Of a stretch of 64,000 bases of DNA, positions 42,109 through 49,944 are shown piece after piece. The notes under the pieces are model-generated. The model saw only the letters and a list, made by a program, of their open reading frames with translations, had not been told where the DNA came from and did no database searches. The position numbers and the translations under genes were made by a program. The DNA is taken from NCBI GenBank assembly GCA_017642335.1, contig JAGCPF010000051.1:62001-126000 (forward strand), written 5' to 3'. This stretch comes from Fibrobacter sp. (GTDB lineage: Bacteria > Fibrobacterota > Fibrobacteria > Fibrobacterales > Fibrobacteraceae). Every line of letters starts with the position of its first letter. Position 1 is the stretch's first letter.

Positions 42109-43899
42109 CTAGTAGACCAGTTTAAATTCATCAACGACAAGCTTGGAATTCTCACCACCGCGATATTTGTCATCGTTCCCAAGAGTCCCTCCGGCGACAA
42201 CGAACGCATACGCCGAAGATGCAAACATCACATGGATCGAGGCGACATCCTCATCGCCCGTCCCGACGGAAAGACCTTCCTTGACTGCATAACCCGCATT
42301 CAAGATGCCGGAGTCACTGCCGTACACCAAATTCACATGAACCTGGTGCATGCCAACGCTGGATTCATCCGTCACAACACCCGAAGCGACAACCTTGCCA
42401 TTGGAACTCACCAACATCACGTAGATAAGTCCCTTTTGCGGATAAGACGAATTGCTGTTATTCTCATGCGAATACGAATAGGTCACATCGAAACCCGTGG
42501 GGCGCGCCGTAAAGGACTTGCCAAAGGTCATGTCCTTCGATATGTTTGAAGCCCCTGTACTCGGTGTTCCGCTAGAATAATCTTGTTGGTAAATATCGAT
42601 GGCCGACGTTCCACTATACGTTCCGGCAAAATAAAAGCCGCCGGCCATTTTCCAGGAGCCCTCTATACCTATCCACGATCCAACAACCTCTTTTGTCGAG
42701 ATCGTCATCCGCGAAGACGAGAATTCAAGATTCGCATGCGACGATATCTTGATCGAAGCCTCGGTCACCGAGTTCGCCATGGCATCGCTTGTCGTCGCCC
42801 AGAAACCTGTATTGTCGCGGGCATCGAAATGGGTACCGGGAAGCTGCATCCCGGCAACAACCGTATAAGCACCCAACACACCCAAATCGTCAACAAACGC
42901 CATTTCCACAGGACGTTCCAGGTTGGCAACCGTATCCATTGGCTGCACCCGCAATGTTTTCAAATTCGTTCCGTAAGGGACTTCCACATAGACCTTGTTT
43001 CCGTCCACAGTGACAGAGCCACCATCCACATTGAAATCTCTCAGGAGAACTCCAAGCACGGGCTCCGAAGAACTGGACGATTCCACCGGCACAATCTCCG
43101 AGGACGAAGAACTTTCAAGGGAAGACGAACTGCTCGATTCTTCCGAAGAAGAAGTTTCCGGCGTGGAGGACGAGCTGCTGGACTTTTCCGAAGAAGAACT
43201 CTCCGGTTTGGCAGACGAGCTGCTAGACTTTTTCGAAGACGACGAACTTTCCGGCTTAGCGGACGAACTGCTGTCCTTCTTCACAGAAGACGAGCTCTCC
43301 GATTTGGAAGACGAACTGCTGGACTTGCCCGAAGAAGAACTTTCCGTCTTGGCAGACGAACTGCTCGATTCTTCAGAGGATGAGCTTTCCGACTCGGCGG
43401 ACGAACTGCTGTCCTTCTTCGCGGAAGACGAACTCTTCGACTTGGCAGACGAGCTGCTGGACTTCTTCGAAGACGACGAAGTTTCATCGGGAATAAAGAC
43501 AACGGTCCAAACTTCCACGACTCGGTCCTTCCCGTCCAAAATCGCAAAGGCAAACGATCCCGAATCCGGCACGGGGATTTTGGCATCCTTTTCTACCGGC
43601 AAGTCCCAATCCAGTTCAGGGTCATCCAGGTCATCCCCCACTACGACATAGGCAGAATAACTTTCCGCAAACTCGAAAGATGTGACTTTGACCGTTCCAT
43701 CGGCATTCTTGGGACGGGAGCACGTTATCGTATGCGCCGATGAATCAATTCCATCGGACACCATGCAATCAAATTCCACCGATTCAACAGGTCGCGGGAC
43801 AGGGGAAATGGCTTCGTCGGTATCGCCGCACGAAGTCAGCAAGGCAAGCGCCAATGCCACGCCAGGAAGTATATAGCCAGTCCTCATAAACACGCTCAT
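42109..43899 (-). CDS. lipoprotein with long poly-Ser linker and PCMD-like module
   Basis: A 596-aa protein with lipobox ALLTSC (Cys near residue 24). A short N-terminal domain (to about 145) is joined by about 125 residues of SSSSS blocks alternating with KK, AKPE and EES to an Ig-like strand region and a C-terminal PCMD-like domain (PGTHFDARDNTGFWATT... FTARPTGFDVTYSY). The module is related to that of the downstream gene. Poly-Ser linkers of this kind join domains in Fibrobacter and Saccharophagus surface enzymes. It lies 6 nt after the barrel gene. Confidence 0.7.
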   Translation of the reverse strand: MSVFMRTGYILPGVALALALLTSCGDTDEAISPVPRPVESVEFDCMVSDGIDSSAHTITCSRPKNADGTVKVTSFEFAESYSAYVVVGDDLDDPELDWDLPVEKDAKIPVPDSGSFAFAILDGKDRVVEVWTVVFIPDETSSSSKKSSSSSAKSKSSSSAKKDSSSSAESESSSSEESSSSSAKTESSSSGKSSSSSSKSESSSSVKKDSSSSAKPESSSSSKKSSSSSAKPESSSSEKSSSSSSTPETSSSEESSSSSSLESSSSSEIVPVESSSSSEPVLGVLLRDFNVDGGSVTVDGNKVYVEVPYGTNLKTLRVQPMDTVANLERPVEMAFVDDLGVLGAYTVVAGMQLPGTHFDARDNTGFWATTSDAMANSVTEASIKISSHANLEFSSSRMTISTKEVVGSWIGIEGSWKMAGGFYFAGTYSGTSAIDIYQQDYSSGTPSTGASNISKDMTFGKSFTARPTGFDVTYSYSHENNSNSSYPQKGLIYVMLVSSNGKVVASGVVTDESSVGMHQVHVNLVYGSDSGILNAGYAVKEGLSVGTGDEDVASIHVMFASSAYAFVVAGGTLGNDDKYRGGENSKLVVDEFKLVY

Positions 43900-43905
43900 A
43901 CCTCC

Positions 43906-44838
43906 CTAGAAGAAATAAACCAAGGAAAATTCCAAGGCAAGCAAGTTGATGGTAAAATTCACTACGTTATAGACAAGTTTACTGCTCTTTTCGCCGTTTT
44001 CATCCACCTCAACAATAGAAGAACTCAAGCCCAACAAGCCGACAGACGTTTCAAACGCAACACGGTCCAGCATCATAATGCACAGGCCCGGATTCAAACC
44101 GAACTCAATCGTCCACTTGTTGTTTCTCGTCTTGGAGATATCCTCCCCGTCATCCGCCTGCGACAAGCCGTACGAGTATTCCACCATCAACGAAGTCTCG
44201 TTGAAGAAATAGAGCGTTCTGGAATCGAACACCTTCAAGTAGTTCTTCAAAAACGGCTGGAAGAAAAATCCGTTGCTCACATACTTGCGATGTTGCGACA
44301 AGTCCATCAAATCTTCCATCAAGGAAAAATCAATATCGTACCAAGTCCGGGAATAGCCGGCCCTAAGCCCCACGGCAAGCGCATCCTTTATAAAGTAACC
44401 CGCAAATGCTTCCACGGTAAAAGAGTAGCCTTCCGCTTTGTAGATTTCACCAATAATCACATCGAGGGCATCGTCATCGGTTTCTGCCTGAATCAACGAA
44501 AGCGAGGCGCCTCCCAAGACGCGACCCTTCGCAACAGCCTCGTCTGGTTCAATCGGATAAAGCGCCTCCAGCAGCCCACCTTTCCGCGACGACGAGTCCG
44601 ATTTCGCCGAAGAGGAATCTGCAGCGACAGAAGCCGCTTTAGTCGATGAAGTATCAGCGACATCGGTGGTCGGTTTTACCGAAGAAGAATCCACAACATC
44701 AGTGGCCGGTTGCACCGAAGTCGTATCAGCAACGCCATCAGTCGGTTGCACCGAAGACGAATCTGCAACGTCAGTAGCCGTCGACGCCATAGCAGAAACA
44801 CAAAAGAACGGGACAAGCAAAAGAGTTCTTAGATTCAT
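43906..44838 (-). CDS. outer-membrane barrel with repetitive Thr/Ser N-terminal segment
   Basis: A 310-aa protein: signal peptide (MNLRTLLLVPFFCVSAMA), then four to five degenerate copies of a 14-15-residue unit (TDVADSSSVQP...), then a barrel domain from about residue 90 ending in LVYFF. The strands AVGLRAGYSRTWYDIDF and TWIEFGLNPG-like segments and the C-terminal Phe are typical of outer-membrane barrels. It is the first gene of the operon with two PCMD lipoproteins, so it may help present or bind them. Confidence 0.65.
   Translation of the reverse strand: MNLRTLLLVPFFCVSAMASTATDVADSSSVQPTDGVADTTSVQPATDVVDSSSVKPTTDVADTSSTKAASVAADSSSAKSDSSSRKGGLLEALYPIEPDEAVAKGRVLGGASLSLIQAETDDDALDVIIGEIYKAEGYSFTVEAFAGYFIKDALAVGLRAGYSRTWYDIDFSLMEDLMDLSQHRKYVSNGFFFQPFLKNYLKVFDSRTLYFFNETSLMVEYSYGLSQADDGEDISKTRNNKWTIEFGLNPGLCIMMLDRVAFETSVGLLGLSSSIVEVDENGEKSSKLVYNVVNFTINLLALEFSLVYFF
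44583..44781 (-). repeat. tandem coding repeat (about 45 bp unit)
   Basis: Four to five imperfect units, visible on the plus strand as recurring ACCGAAGAAGAATCC / ACCGAAGACGAATC blocks. They encode the TDVADSSSVQP repeats. Copy-number change by slippage or recombination is expected. Confidence 0.65.
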
Positions 44839-44928
44839 AGTTCAATCGATTAGGATGTTAAAACTTTAAAAAAAGACAAGGATGGCAACACGATATCGTC
44901 AGCATCAGGAACAGGGCAGGGTTCGGCA

Positions 44929-46341
44929 CTAGAACGACCAAACGAAGCCTATGGTGAACAGGCACAAGCCCACGGCTCCTAGGCCCGCAGCCACAATGCC
45001 CTTGATATCGCCACTGTGGTTCAAATCATGATTGTCCTTAACCATCTTTTTCGTATCTTCGCTTTCGAAAGCCGAAAGGTTGTACGCTTTTTTCTTGTCA
45101 GCGGCATCGCTCCAGTCTCGCTCGGCAAAATACCAGAGGATTCCACCGGCCAAGAACGGGGCTATCGAGCCCAAGAGCATATAGCGGCCTGTGCGGCGCT
45201 GGCTACGCTCGGCGTTGAACGCCTTCTGCTCCTCGATGAACGGGAGGTCGTCCAGAACCGGCTGCATTTCGACATTGATGAAGTTCGGCATGAAGGCCTT
45301 GATTTCAGTCGTAATCATCGTATCGCGATAACCGACCTTGCGCAGATAGATGTCCACGCTGGCCTGGGGTTTGACATCCTCGATAACCACGTCGGTCATG
45401 TACTGCGGCATGATATTTTCCGTCGGAACCTTGTTGATAAAGACTTCCACCGCCTCGGGGTCGGTATTGAGCGTAATGCGCGTAGACGGACGCTGCACAG
45501 GAATCGAGACAACATTCACGCTGTCCGCATTGATTTTCACGATGGTAGAGCCCCACCATTCCACATCCTTCAGCACACGCATCACCGAGATGGTATACTT
45601 ACCCGGACGAATATTCTTGATGGTATCGGGAGTCACCTGGCCAAGCGGAATGCCGTTTACAAAAAGGGAGCAGACATCCGGAGTCGATTGAACAAGCAGG
45701 TTGGCCTTTCCCGGCGGATAAAGTTCCATAGCCGGCTCTTCCTCCACGACCGGTTCGGGGACCACGTAGTTCGAGAGCGTGAGATCAATCATGACCTTGT
45801 CTTCAAGGTTGTAGAGCCTTTTCAAATCCAGGCGGAAAAATTTGATGAACGGGTTCTTGTTTGCAGCCTCGATACTGTCGCGAATGTCGCGCTGGCGGAT
45901 TTCCTCTTCGATCTTGGCAATCTCTTCGTGTTTCAGGCGGACATCTTCTTTCTGCAAAGCCGTTTCCAAGTCATCCCCGGCTCCGTCGTCGACCGCAGCA
46001 GCCGGTTGCGCCTCGTCCCCACCTTCCATCGATTTCTTAACTTCGTCCGTCATGATGACGGAGTCCTTCGCTGGCGTAACATCCGCATCGTCGTCTTCGT
46101 CTTCTTCCACTTCTTGCCCATTGGTATTCTGAAGGGCGTCATTCTCCGCATCGTCAAGCGAACTGATATGCTTCAGTTCTTCGGCATTCGGGGCACGGAG
46201 ATACACGGTATCGTGCTGAGTTTTCACGTAAATCGCTTCCAGTTCAGCCGAGTCCCCCACGACCCAATAACGAACAGGAACCTCGCGGCACCAGGCCACA
46301 ATTGCAAACACAGCGAGGATAAATAGGATACGTTTCGTCAT
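44929..46341 (-). CDS. exported PEGA-domain membrane protein
   Basis: A 470-aa protein with a signal peptide (MTKRILFILAVFAIVAWC), an acidic and coiled-coil region (about 80-160), and two PEGA-type beta domains (ANLLVQSTPDVCSLFVNGIP near 212; RITLNTDPEAVEVFINKVP near 290). Two membrane segments lie near the C terminus (SIAPFLAGGILWYF and IVAAGLGAVGLCLFTIGF). PEGA domains occur in surface-layer and envelope proteins of FCB bacteria. TATATTTC lies 5 nt before the ATG. Confidence 0.7.
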   Translation of the reverse strand: MTKRILFILAVFAIVAWCREVPVRYWVVGDSAELEAIYVKTQHDTVYLRAPNAEELKHISSLDDAENDALQNTNGQEVEEDEDDDADVTPAKDSVIMTDEVKKSMEGGDEAQPAAAVDDGAGDDLETALQKEDVRLKHEEIAKIEEEIRQRDIRDSIEAANKNPFIKFFRLDLKRLYNLEDKVMIDLTLSNYVVPEPVVEEEPAMELYPPGKANLLVQSTPDVCSLFVNGIPLGQVTPDTIKNIRPGKYTISVMRVLKDVEWWGSTIVKINADSVNVVSIPVQRPSTRITLNTDPEAVEVFINKVPTENIMPQYMTDVVIEDVKPQASVDIYLRKVGYRDTMITTEIKAFMPNFINVEMQPVLDDLPFIEEQKAFNAERSQRRTGRYMLLGSIAPFLAGGILWYFAERDWSDAADKKKAYNLSAFESEDTKKMVKDNHDLNHSGDIKGIVAAGLGAVGLCLFTIGFVWSF

Positions 46342-46374
46342 GTAAAGAAATATATATAAAACCGAGTAAAAAAG

Positions 46375-47133
46375 CTAAAATTTCGTCAATTTCGCACAGT
46401 ATATAGGTCCTCGGCCCTCAGATGTGTCCGGGAGCACATGGACACCGAATTCCGTCCTATCCGCTCCCGGCGGAATATCATCGATAGGCACGACCCGCAT
46501 GGCAGGCCTTTTTTTCAGGATTTTTTCAACGACCTTGTCGTTTTCCAGCGGAGAAAGCGCGCACGTCCCGTAGACGAGAACGCCTCCGGGCCGCAAGGCG
46601 TCCACTGCGGACGCCAAAAGCGCCCCCTGTTCCACAGAGAGCCGCTTCACGCGCTTCACCGACCACACCTCCAGATGCGCGGGCGAGTTCAGCACATGGC
46701 GGTCCGACGAACACGGAGCGTCCAAAAGAATCCGGTCATAGGATTCCTTCCGGTGCAGCCCGAACTTCATGCCATCATAACCGGTGACCTTGATAATATC
46801 GAGCCAAACACCCGGCAAAGAGTTCTCCAGGACATGCGTCAAGCGCAATCGACGGTCCGGAGACCTGTCGTTACTTTGTAAGGAACCCTGACCCTGCAGC
46901 ATGGAGGCAATCACAAGCGACTTACCTCCCGGGGCGGCGCACATATCGAGCACATCCATTCCCGGCTGCGCATCCAAGGACTTCGCGGCAAAGTACGAAG
47001 CCTCGTCCAGATAATAGGGCTCAAGGTTGTCGCCAAACCGCAGTTCCATCGCACGACCTTCACCCTTCAGCGCCTCAAGCAAGGCGGGCCAGCGATCGCC
47101 GTATAACTGCGAGAAATAGTCGAAAAATTCCAT
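46375..47133 (-). CDS. RNA (cytosine-5) methyltransferase, RsmB/NSUN family, short form
   Basis: A 252-aa SAM-dependent methyltransferase. The SAM loop is VLDMCAAPGGKSLVIAS (about residues 60-76). The two catalytic Cys are in LLDAPCSSDRH (about 134-144) and VYGTCALSPLEND (about 185-197). It lacks the N-terminal NusB-like domain of RsmB and the C-terminal PUA of RsmF, so it resembles the compact NSUN4-like form. Target (16S rRNA or tRNA) unknown. TATATTTG sits 4 nt before the ATG. Confidence 0.85.
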   Translation of the reverse strand: MEFFDYFSQLYGDRWPALLEALKGEGRAMELRFGDNLEPYYLDEASYFAAKSLDAQPGMDVLDMCAAPGGKSLVIASMLQGQGSLQSNDRSPDRRLRLTHVLENSLPGVWLDIIKVTGYDGMKFGLHRKESYDRILLDAPCSSDRHVLNSPAHLEVWSVKRVKRLSVEQGALLASAVDALRPGGVLVYGTCALSPLENDKVVEKILKKRPAMRVVPIDDIPPGADRTEFGVHVLPDTSEGRGPIYCAKLTKF

Positions 47134-47137
47134 AGCA

Positions 47138-47145
47138 CAAATATA
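47138..47145 (-). promoter_or_regulatory. TAnnTTTG-type -7 box for the RNA methyltransferase
   Basis: On the minus strand TATATTTG lies 4 nt before the ATG, so the mRNA would start at or near the start codon. Confidence 0.4.
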
Positions 47146-47149
47146 GTGA

Positions 47150-47205
47150 TTTAGGGGCTATGGGCTATGAGGCGTGAGGTCGCTCGCAAGCTCGTGCCTC
47201 GAGCC
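47150..47205. repeat. intergenic repeat related to the one at 13057
   Basis: Shared words with the 13057 copy are GGGCTATGAGGC/GAGCTATGAGC, CGTGAGGT and GCCTCGAGCCT. It includes a stem GCTCGCAAGC and the inverted pair GAGGC...GCCTC. It lies between the methyltransferase start and the tRNA terminator. Confidence 0.6.
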
Positions 47206-47206
47206 T

Positions 47207-47235
47207 AAAAAAAATCCCCGCTCGAAAGCAGGGAA
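47207..47235 (-). terminator. rho-independent terminator of tRNA-Gln
   Basis: On the minus strand TCCCTGCTTTCGAGCGGGGA folds into a hairpin and is followed by eight T. It begins 7 nt after the tRNA 3' end. Confidence 0.75.
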
Positions 47236-47241
47236 TTTTCG

Positions 47242-47312
47242 TTGAGCTACCAGGATTCGAACCTAGACAAACAGAGTCAGAATCTGTTGTGCTACCGTTA
47301 CACCATAGCTCA
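47242..47312 (-). tRNA. tRNA-Gln(CTG)
   Basis: The minus strand gives a cloverleaf with acceptor TGAGCTA/TAGCTCA, D-arm with GTGTAACGGTAGCAC, anticodon stem ACAGA/TCTGT with loop TTCTGAC (anticodon CTG, reading CAG), and T-loop GGTTCGAATCC. CCA is not encoded; the base after the acceptor stem is A followed by CGA. Length 71 nt with a short D-loop, as usual for tRNA-Gln. Confidence 0.92.
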
Positions 47313-47323
47313 GTGTGGGCACA

Positions 47324-47352
47324 ACATTAGAAAAATTTTCCCGATTGTGCAA
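47324..47352 (-). promoter_or_regulatory. promoter of tRNA-Gln
   Basis: TTGCAC (47347-47352) and TAATGT (47324-47329) on the minus strand, 17 bp apart, with the -10 ending 11 nt before the tRNA. A classical sigma70-like layout, unlike the TAnnTTTG boxes of some protein genes here. Confidence 0.5.
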
Positions 47353-47365
47353 GGGGTAAAAGCAT

Positions 47366-48814
47366 TTATTTTATCACTGGAGGGGTATAAGTCATGCCCT
47401 GCTGGTTCAAAGTCACCCCTTCAGGCAGGTTTATATCGACCTGGGAGACAAATTGCGAGATCGGCGTACCCATATCCCGCAGCGTCGAGACAACCTTCGG
47501 ATCCCCGGTGTAGAGAATCAGGTCCTGCTCACCATACGGCAAATCGGACATCGTTATCAGGTTGTTGGACATCGTCATCAGGTTACAAGTGACATCCCTG
47601 ACGAAATGGGTAGTGCCCTTAATGCCAAGAACAACGCTATTGACCACGCCCATACAATCGTTCGGGGCATCTTCGCTCACGGAATCCGGGACCACACGGA
47701 CGCTGCTAACCATCTTGGACGGGCGATGCAGGGTCACGGATCCAACATCCAGGGTGTCCTTCTTGTTTTTGATATCATTCACGTTCACGTACTTGGAAAC
47801 GCCAGCCTCGCTCACCTGGTTATCGACCAGATAGCGGTACTCGACTCGGAAGCTGTCATAAGGAACGTCCTGAGGAATCGGCAGGAACCAACGACCGTCG
47901 CCGTCCGTCACCGTTTCCGATTTGAACACCAAGAAGTCACCTTCGGTGAATTTGAAACCGTACAGGTCAGTCACGAGCTGCACTTCGACGCCCTGGCAAG
48001 GCTTTCCGTTCTTGCAGTTGACCTGTCCCGAAATTCTGCCGCTATTTTCGCGTTCCCTTATCAGAGTATCGACGGGAACGTTCGACGAGACGCTCCAGAG
48101 GAACGGCCCTACATCGACCGACTCGCCTTCCTTCACGGAACCCTTGGACATCTGCCAATCGCGGAAAATCAGGGAATCGGCAATGCCACGTTCAGACAGC
48201 TTTGCGACAATCTGCGGATCGCCCGGGCAGAAGGCAAGCTTGACCTTGCCCGACGGGATAAGCATCGAGAAGGAGTCACCGGCAAAGACGCTACGACTAA
48301 TCAGCGTGCCCGGCACAAAAGCCAAGAAATGAGATCCGACAGCCACCTCAGGTTCGGACGATTCCTGATAGAGCAACTTGCTATTGACAATGGAGGCCTT
48401 GGTCAACTTTATAGGTTCAAGAGTCGAATCCTTTACGACAACTTTCGACTGGAAATAAATCTCGTTCGAAACAGTATCGATAATGGCAATCTGGAAGGAA
48501 TCCGTCAGCACAGAATCAACAACGGAGAACGCTCCAGCGCTGTCCGTTTGGAGTTCCACATAGGTAGGCAGGGCAATTCCGGCAGATTCCTTGGACACAC
48601 GGGCCATGCGCACGGTTACGTTGGCCGCGGCCTTGCCGTCGGTGCGGGTCACGGAGCCGACAATGGGAGACGCAGAGGCAACCGTATTCTCGGTGTCAGT
48701 TGCAGTTCCGCTGATGCGCACGCAGCCATCGTTATCGGACGACGTGCAGCCGCAAACCGTCGCCAGAAAGGCGAACGACGCAAGGACAGGCAGGACAAAG
48801 AACGAACTTCTCAT
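47366..48814 (-). CDS. lipoprotein with carboxypeptidase-regulatory-like domains, TIGR02147 partner
   Basis: A 482-aa protein with signal peptide and lipobox (FLATVCGC; Cys near residue 23). Domain 1 (SPIVGSVTRTDGKAAANVTV, about 50-110) and domain 2 (SGRISGQVNCKNGKPCQGVEV, about 262-340) have the Ig-like pattern of carboxypeptidase-regulatory/SdrB domains. The C terminus holds DPKVVSTLRDMGTPISQF. Its ATG overlaps the stop codon of the TIGR02147 gene (ATGA), so the two are coupled. Such lipoproteins are the standing partners of TIGR02147 regulators in Fibrobacter. Confidence 0.75.
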   Translation of the reverse strand: MRSSFFVLPVLASFAFLATVCGCTSSDNDGCVRISGTATDTENTVASASPIVGSVTRTDGKAAANVTVRMARVSKESAGIALPTYVELQTDSAGAFSVVDSVLTDSFQIAIIDTVSNEIYFQSKVVVKDSTLEPIKLTKASIVNSKLLYQESSEPEVAVGSHFLAFVPGTLISRSVFAGDSFSMLIPSGKVKLAFCPGDPQIVAKLSERGIADSLIFRDWQMSKGSVKEGESVDVGPFLWSVSSNVPVDTLIRERENSGRISGQVNCKNGKPCQGVEVQLVTDLYGFKFTEGDFLVFKSETVTDGDGRWFLPIPQDVPYDSFRVEYRYLVDNQVSEAGVSKYVNVNDIKNKKDTLDVGSVTLHRPSKMVSSVRVVPDSVSEDAPNDCMGVVNSVVLGIKGTTHFVRDVTCNLMTMSNNLITMSDLPYGEQDLILYTGDPKVVSTLRDMGTPISQFVSQVDINLPEGVTLNQQGMTYTPPVIK

Positions 48815-49638
48815 TTTGCCTCCTTTTCTTTGCTCAACGGGAAAAATTGGACGTTCAGTTCGCAAATCATGGATTCGCCTTCGTCAGAGCGGACGATGTC
48901 CAGGATTTCCTTGCGGAACAAGTCAATCTTGTTGATGATGCGCTCCAGCCCCTTGGCCGACACGCTCATCGTCGTGCAGGACACGTTACGCCTTTCCACA
49001 CTGTAGTGGTCGATGGCTTCCTTGCCCAAATCTATCATTTGTTTTTGGAACTGGTGGACAAAGAGCGGAGCAATTTCCCTTCCGCTGGATATAGTTTTGT
49101 TCACAGAGCGGTAAAAACCGTCCACAAGTTCAATAAGCCCCAAGTCCAGAAGCAGTTTAATTGCCTGTTTTGCCTGGGGAACCGAAATGCGCGGATTGAG
49201 GAACAGCGCCAACTCGGGAACATTCTTTTCGCCAATGTTGAGAACAGCAAGCGACTCGCGCACGGCGACATAGTACCACTTGCTATAATACTCCTGCTGG
49301 TTGCGAGTCAACGTCTTCGTGGCTCGCGGAAGAAGCGCCGACATCTGATCAAAGATCTGTTGCTTGGAAGCTGGAGTTTCGGCGTGAGTGAAATCCACCA
49401 TCAGCTGGAAGTAACGACCTTCGCGTTCGTTCAAGCCCAATGCGGCGATGAACTTGGTAACCATGGTCGGAGTCAGCGACTTGCGCCCCTTAATCAAATC
49501 CAGATAAAAACCGGACGAACTATAACCGACCTTCTTGGCGAAGGACCGATAAGAGAAGTAGCGCTGGACAGACTTCTGGTATTCGTAGTAGTCCTGAAGG
49601 TACTTCCTATAATTATAGTAGGCGTAGACGTTCATCAT
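48811..49638 (-). CDS. TIGR02147-family (DUF4423) regulator
   Basis: A 275-aa protein of the Fibrobacter paralogous family TIGR02147. It begins MMNVYAYYNYRKYLQDYY, then an HTH-like region SYRSFAKKVGYSSSGFYLDL (about residues 22-41). The conserved middle part (YYSKWYYVAVRESLAV; AKQAIKLLLDLGLIELVDG) and the C-terminal SAKGLERIINKIDLFRKEIL belong to DUF4423. It is probably a DNA-binding regulator of its lipoprotein partner. Upstream in-frame ATGs were not used because the family start is MMNVYAYY-like. No Shine-Dalgarno; an A-rich leader precedes it. Confidence 0.85.
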   Translation of the reverse strand: MMNVYAYYNYRKYLQDYYEYQKSVQRYFSYRSFAKKVGYSSSGFYLDLIKGRKSLTPTMVTKFIAALGLNEREGRYFQLMVDFTHAETPASKQQIFDQMSALLPRATKTLTRNQQEYYSKWYYVAVRESLAVLNIGEKNVPELALFLNPRISVPQAKQAIKLLLDLGLIELVDGFYRSVNKTISSGREIAPLFVHQFQKQMIDLGKEAIDHYSVERRNVSCTTMSVSAKGLERIINKIDLFRKEILDIVRSDEGESMICELNVQFFPLSKEKEAK

Positions 49639-49742
49639 TATAAATCTAAATTTTTTTCTTGTTTCTGGGAACACCCTTTTTAAAAAAATTTTATCAAATT
49701 TTGCGCAAAACCGCTCAGACATTGTGCTAGAGAACACTTTGG

Positions 49743-49770
49743 GAACACTTTTTCACAAAAAGTGTGTTCA
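49743..49770. promoter_or_regulatory. imperfect palindrome with GAACAC half-sites
   Basis: GAACACTTTTT-cac-AAAAAGTGTGTTC, an inverted pair with a 2-base insertion in one arm. Further direct GAACAC copies lie at 49669, 49733 and 49797. It sits upstream of the TIGR02147 gene and just before a possible small-RNA promoter, so it is a likely operator. Confidence 0.45.
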
Positions 49771-49784
49771 TTCGAAAATTTTTT

Positions 49785-49857
49785 AGCTATATTTAGAGAA
49801 CACCCAATCCCATCCCTCGGACTTCCGCTTAACTCCAAGCGGAAGTCCTTTTGTTTT
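49785..49857 (+). ncRNA. candidate small RNA ending in an orphan terminator
   Basis: A TATATTTAG box (49789-49797) is followed by about 25 nt, then a perfect 12-bp hairpin GGACTTCCGCTT/AAGCGGAAGTCC (49819-49848) and TTTTGTTTT. No plus-strand gene lies upstream, since the TIGR02147 gene is transcribed away, so the terminator must end a short transcript starting in this gap. Predicted size 55-65 nt. Confidence 0.45.
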
Positions 49858-49944
49858 ATCTCTTTTTTATTCATTTTTGTTTGTTTTTTTGATATCCCAA
49901 CATTTCCGCCCATCGGCAATCTTCACAGTATCTATATTTTGCGC

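Noticed and set aside
45016..46326. 436-aa open frame antisense to the PEGA protein gene
   Set aside because: Random-looking composition, no start signal, and the opposite strand has clear PEGA domains and a signal peptide.
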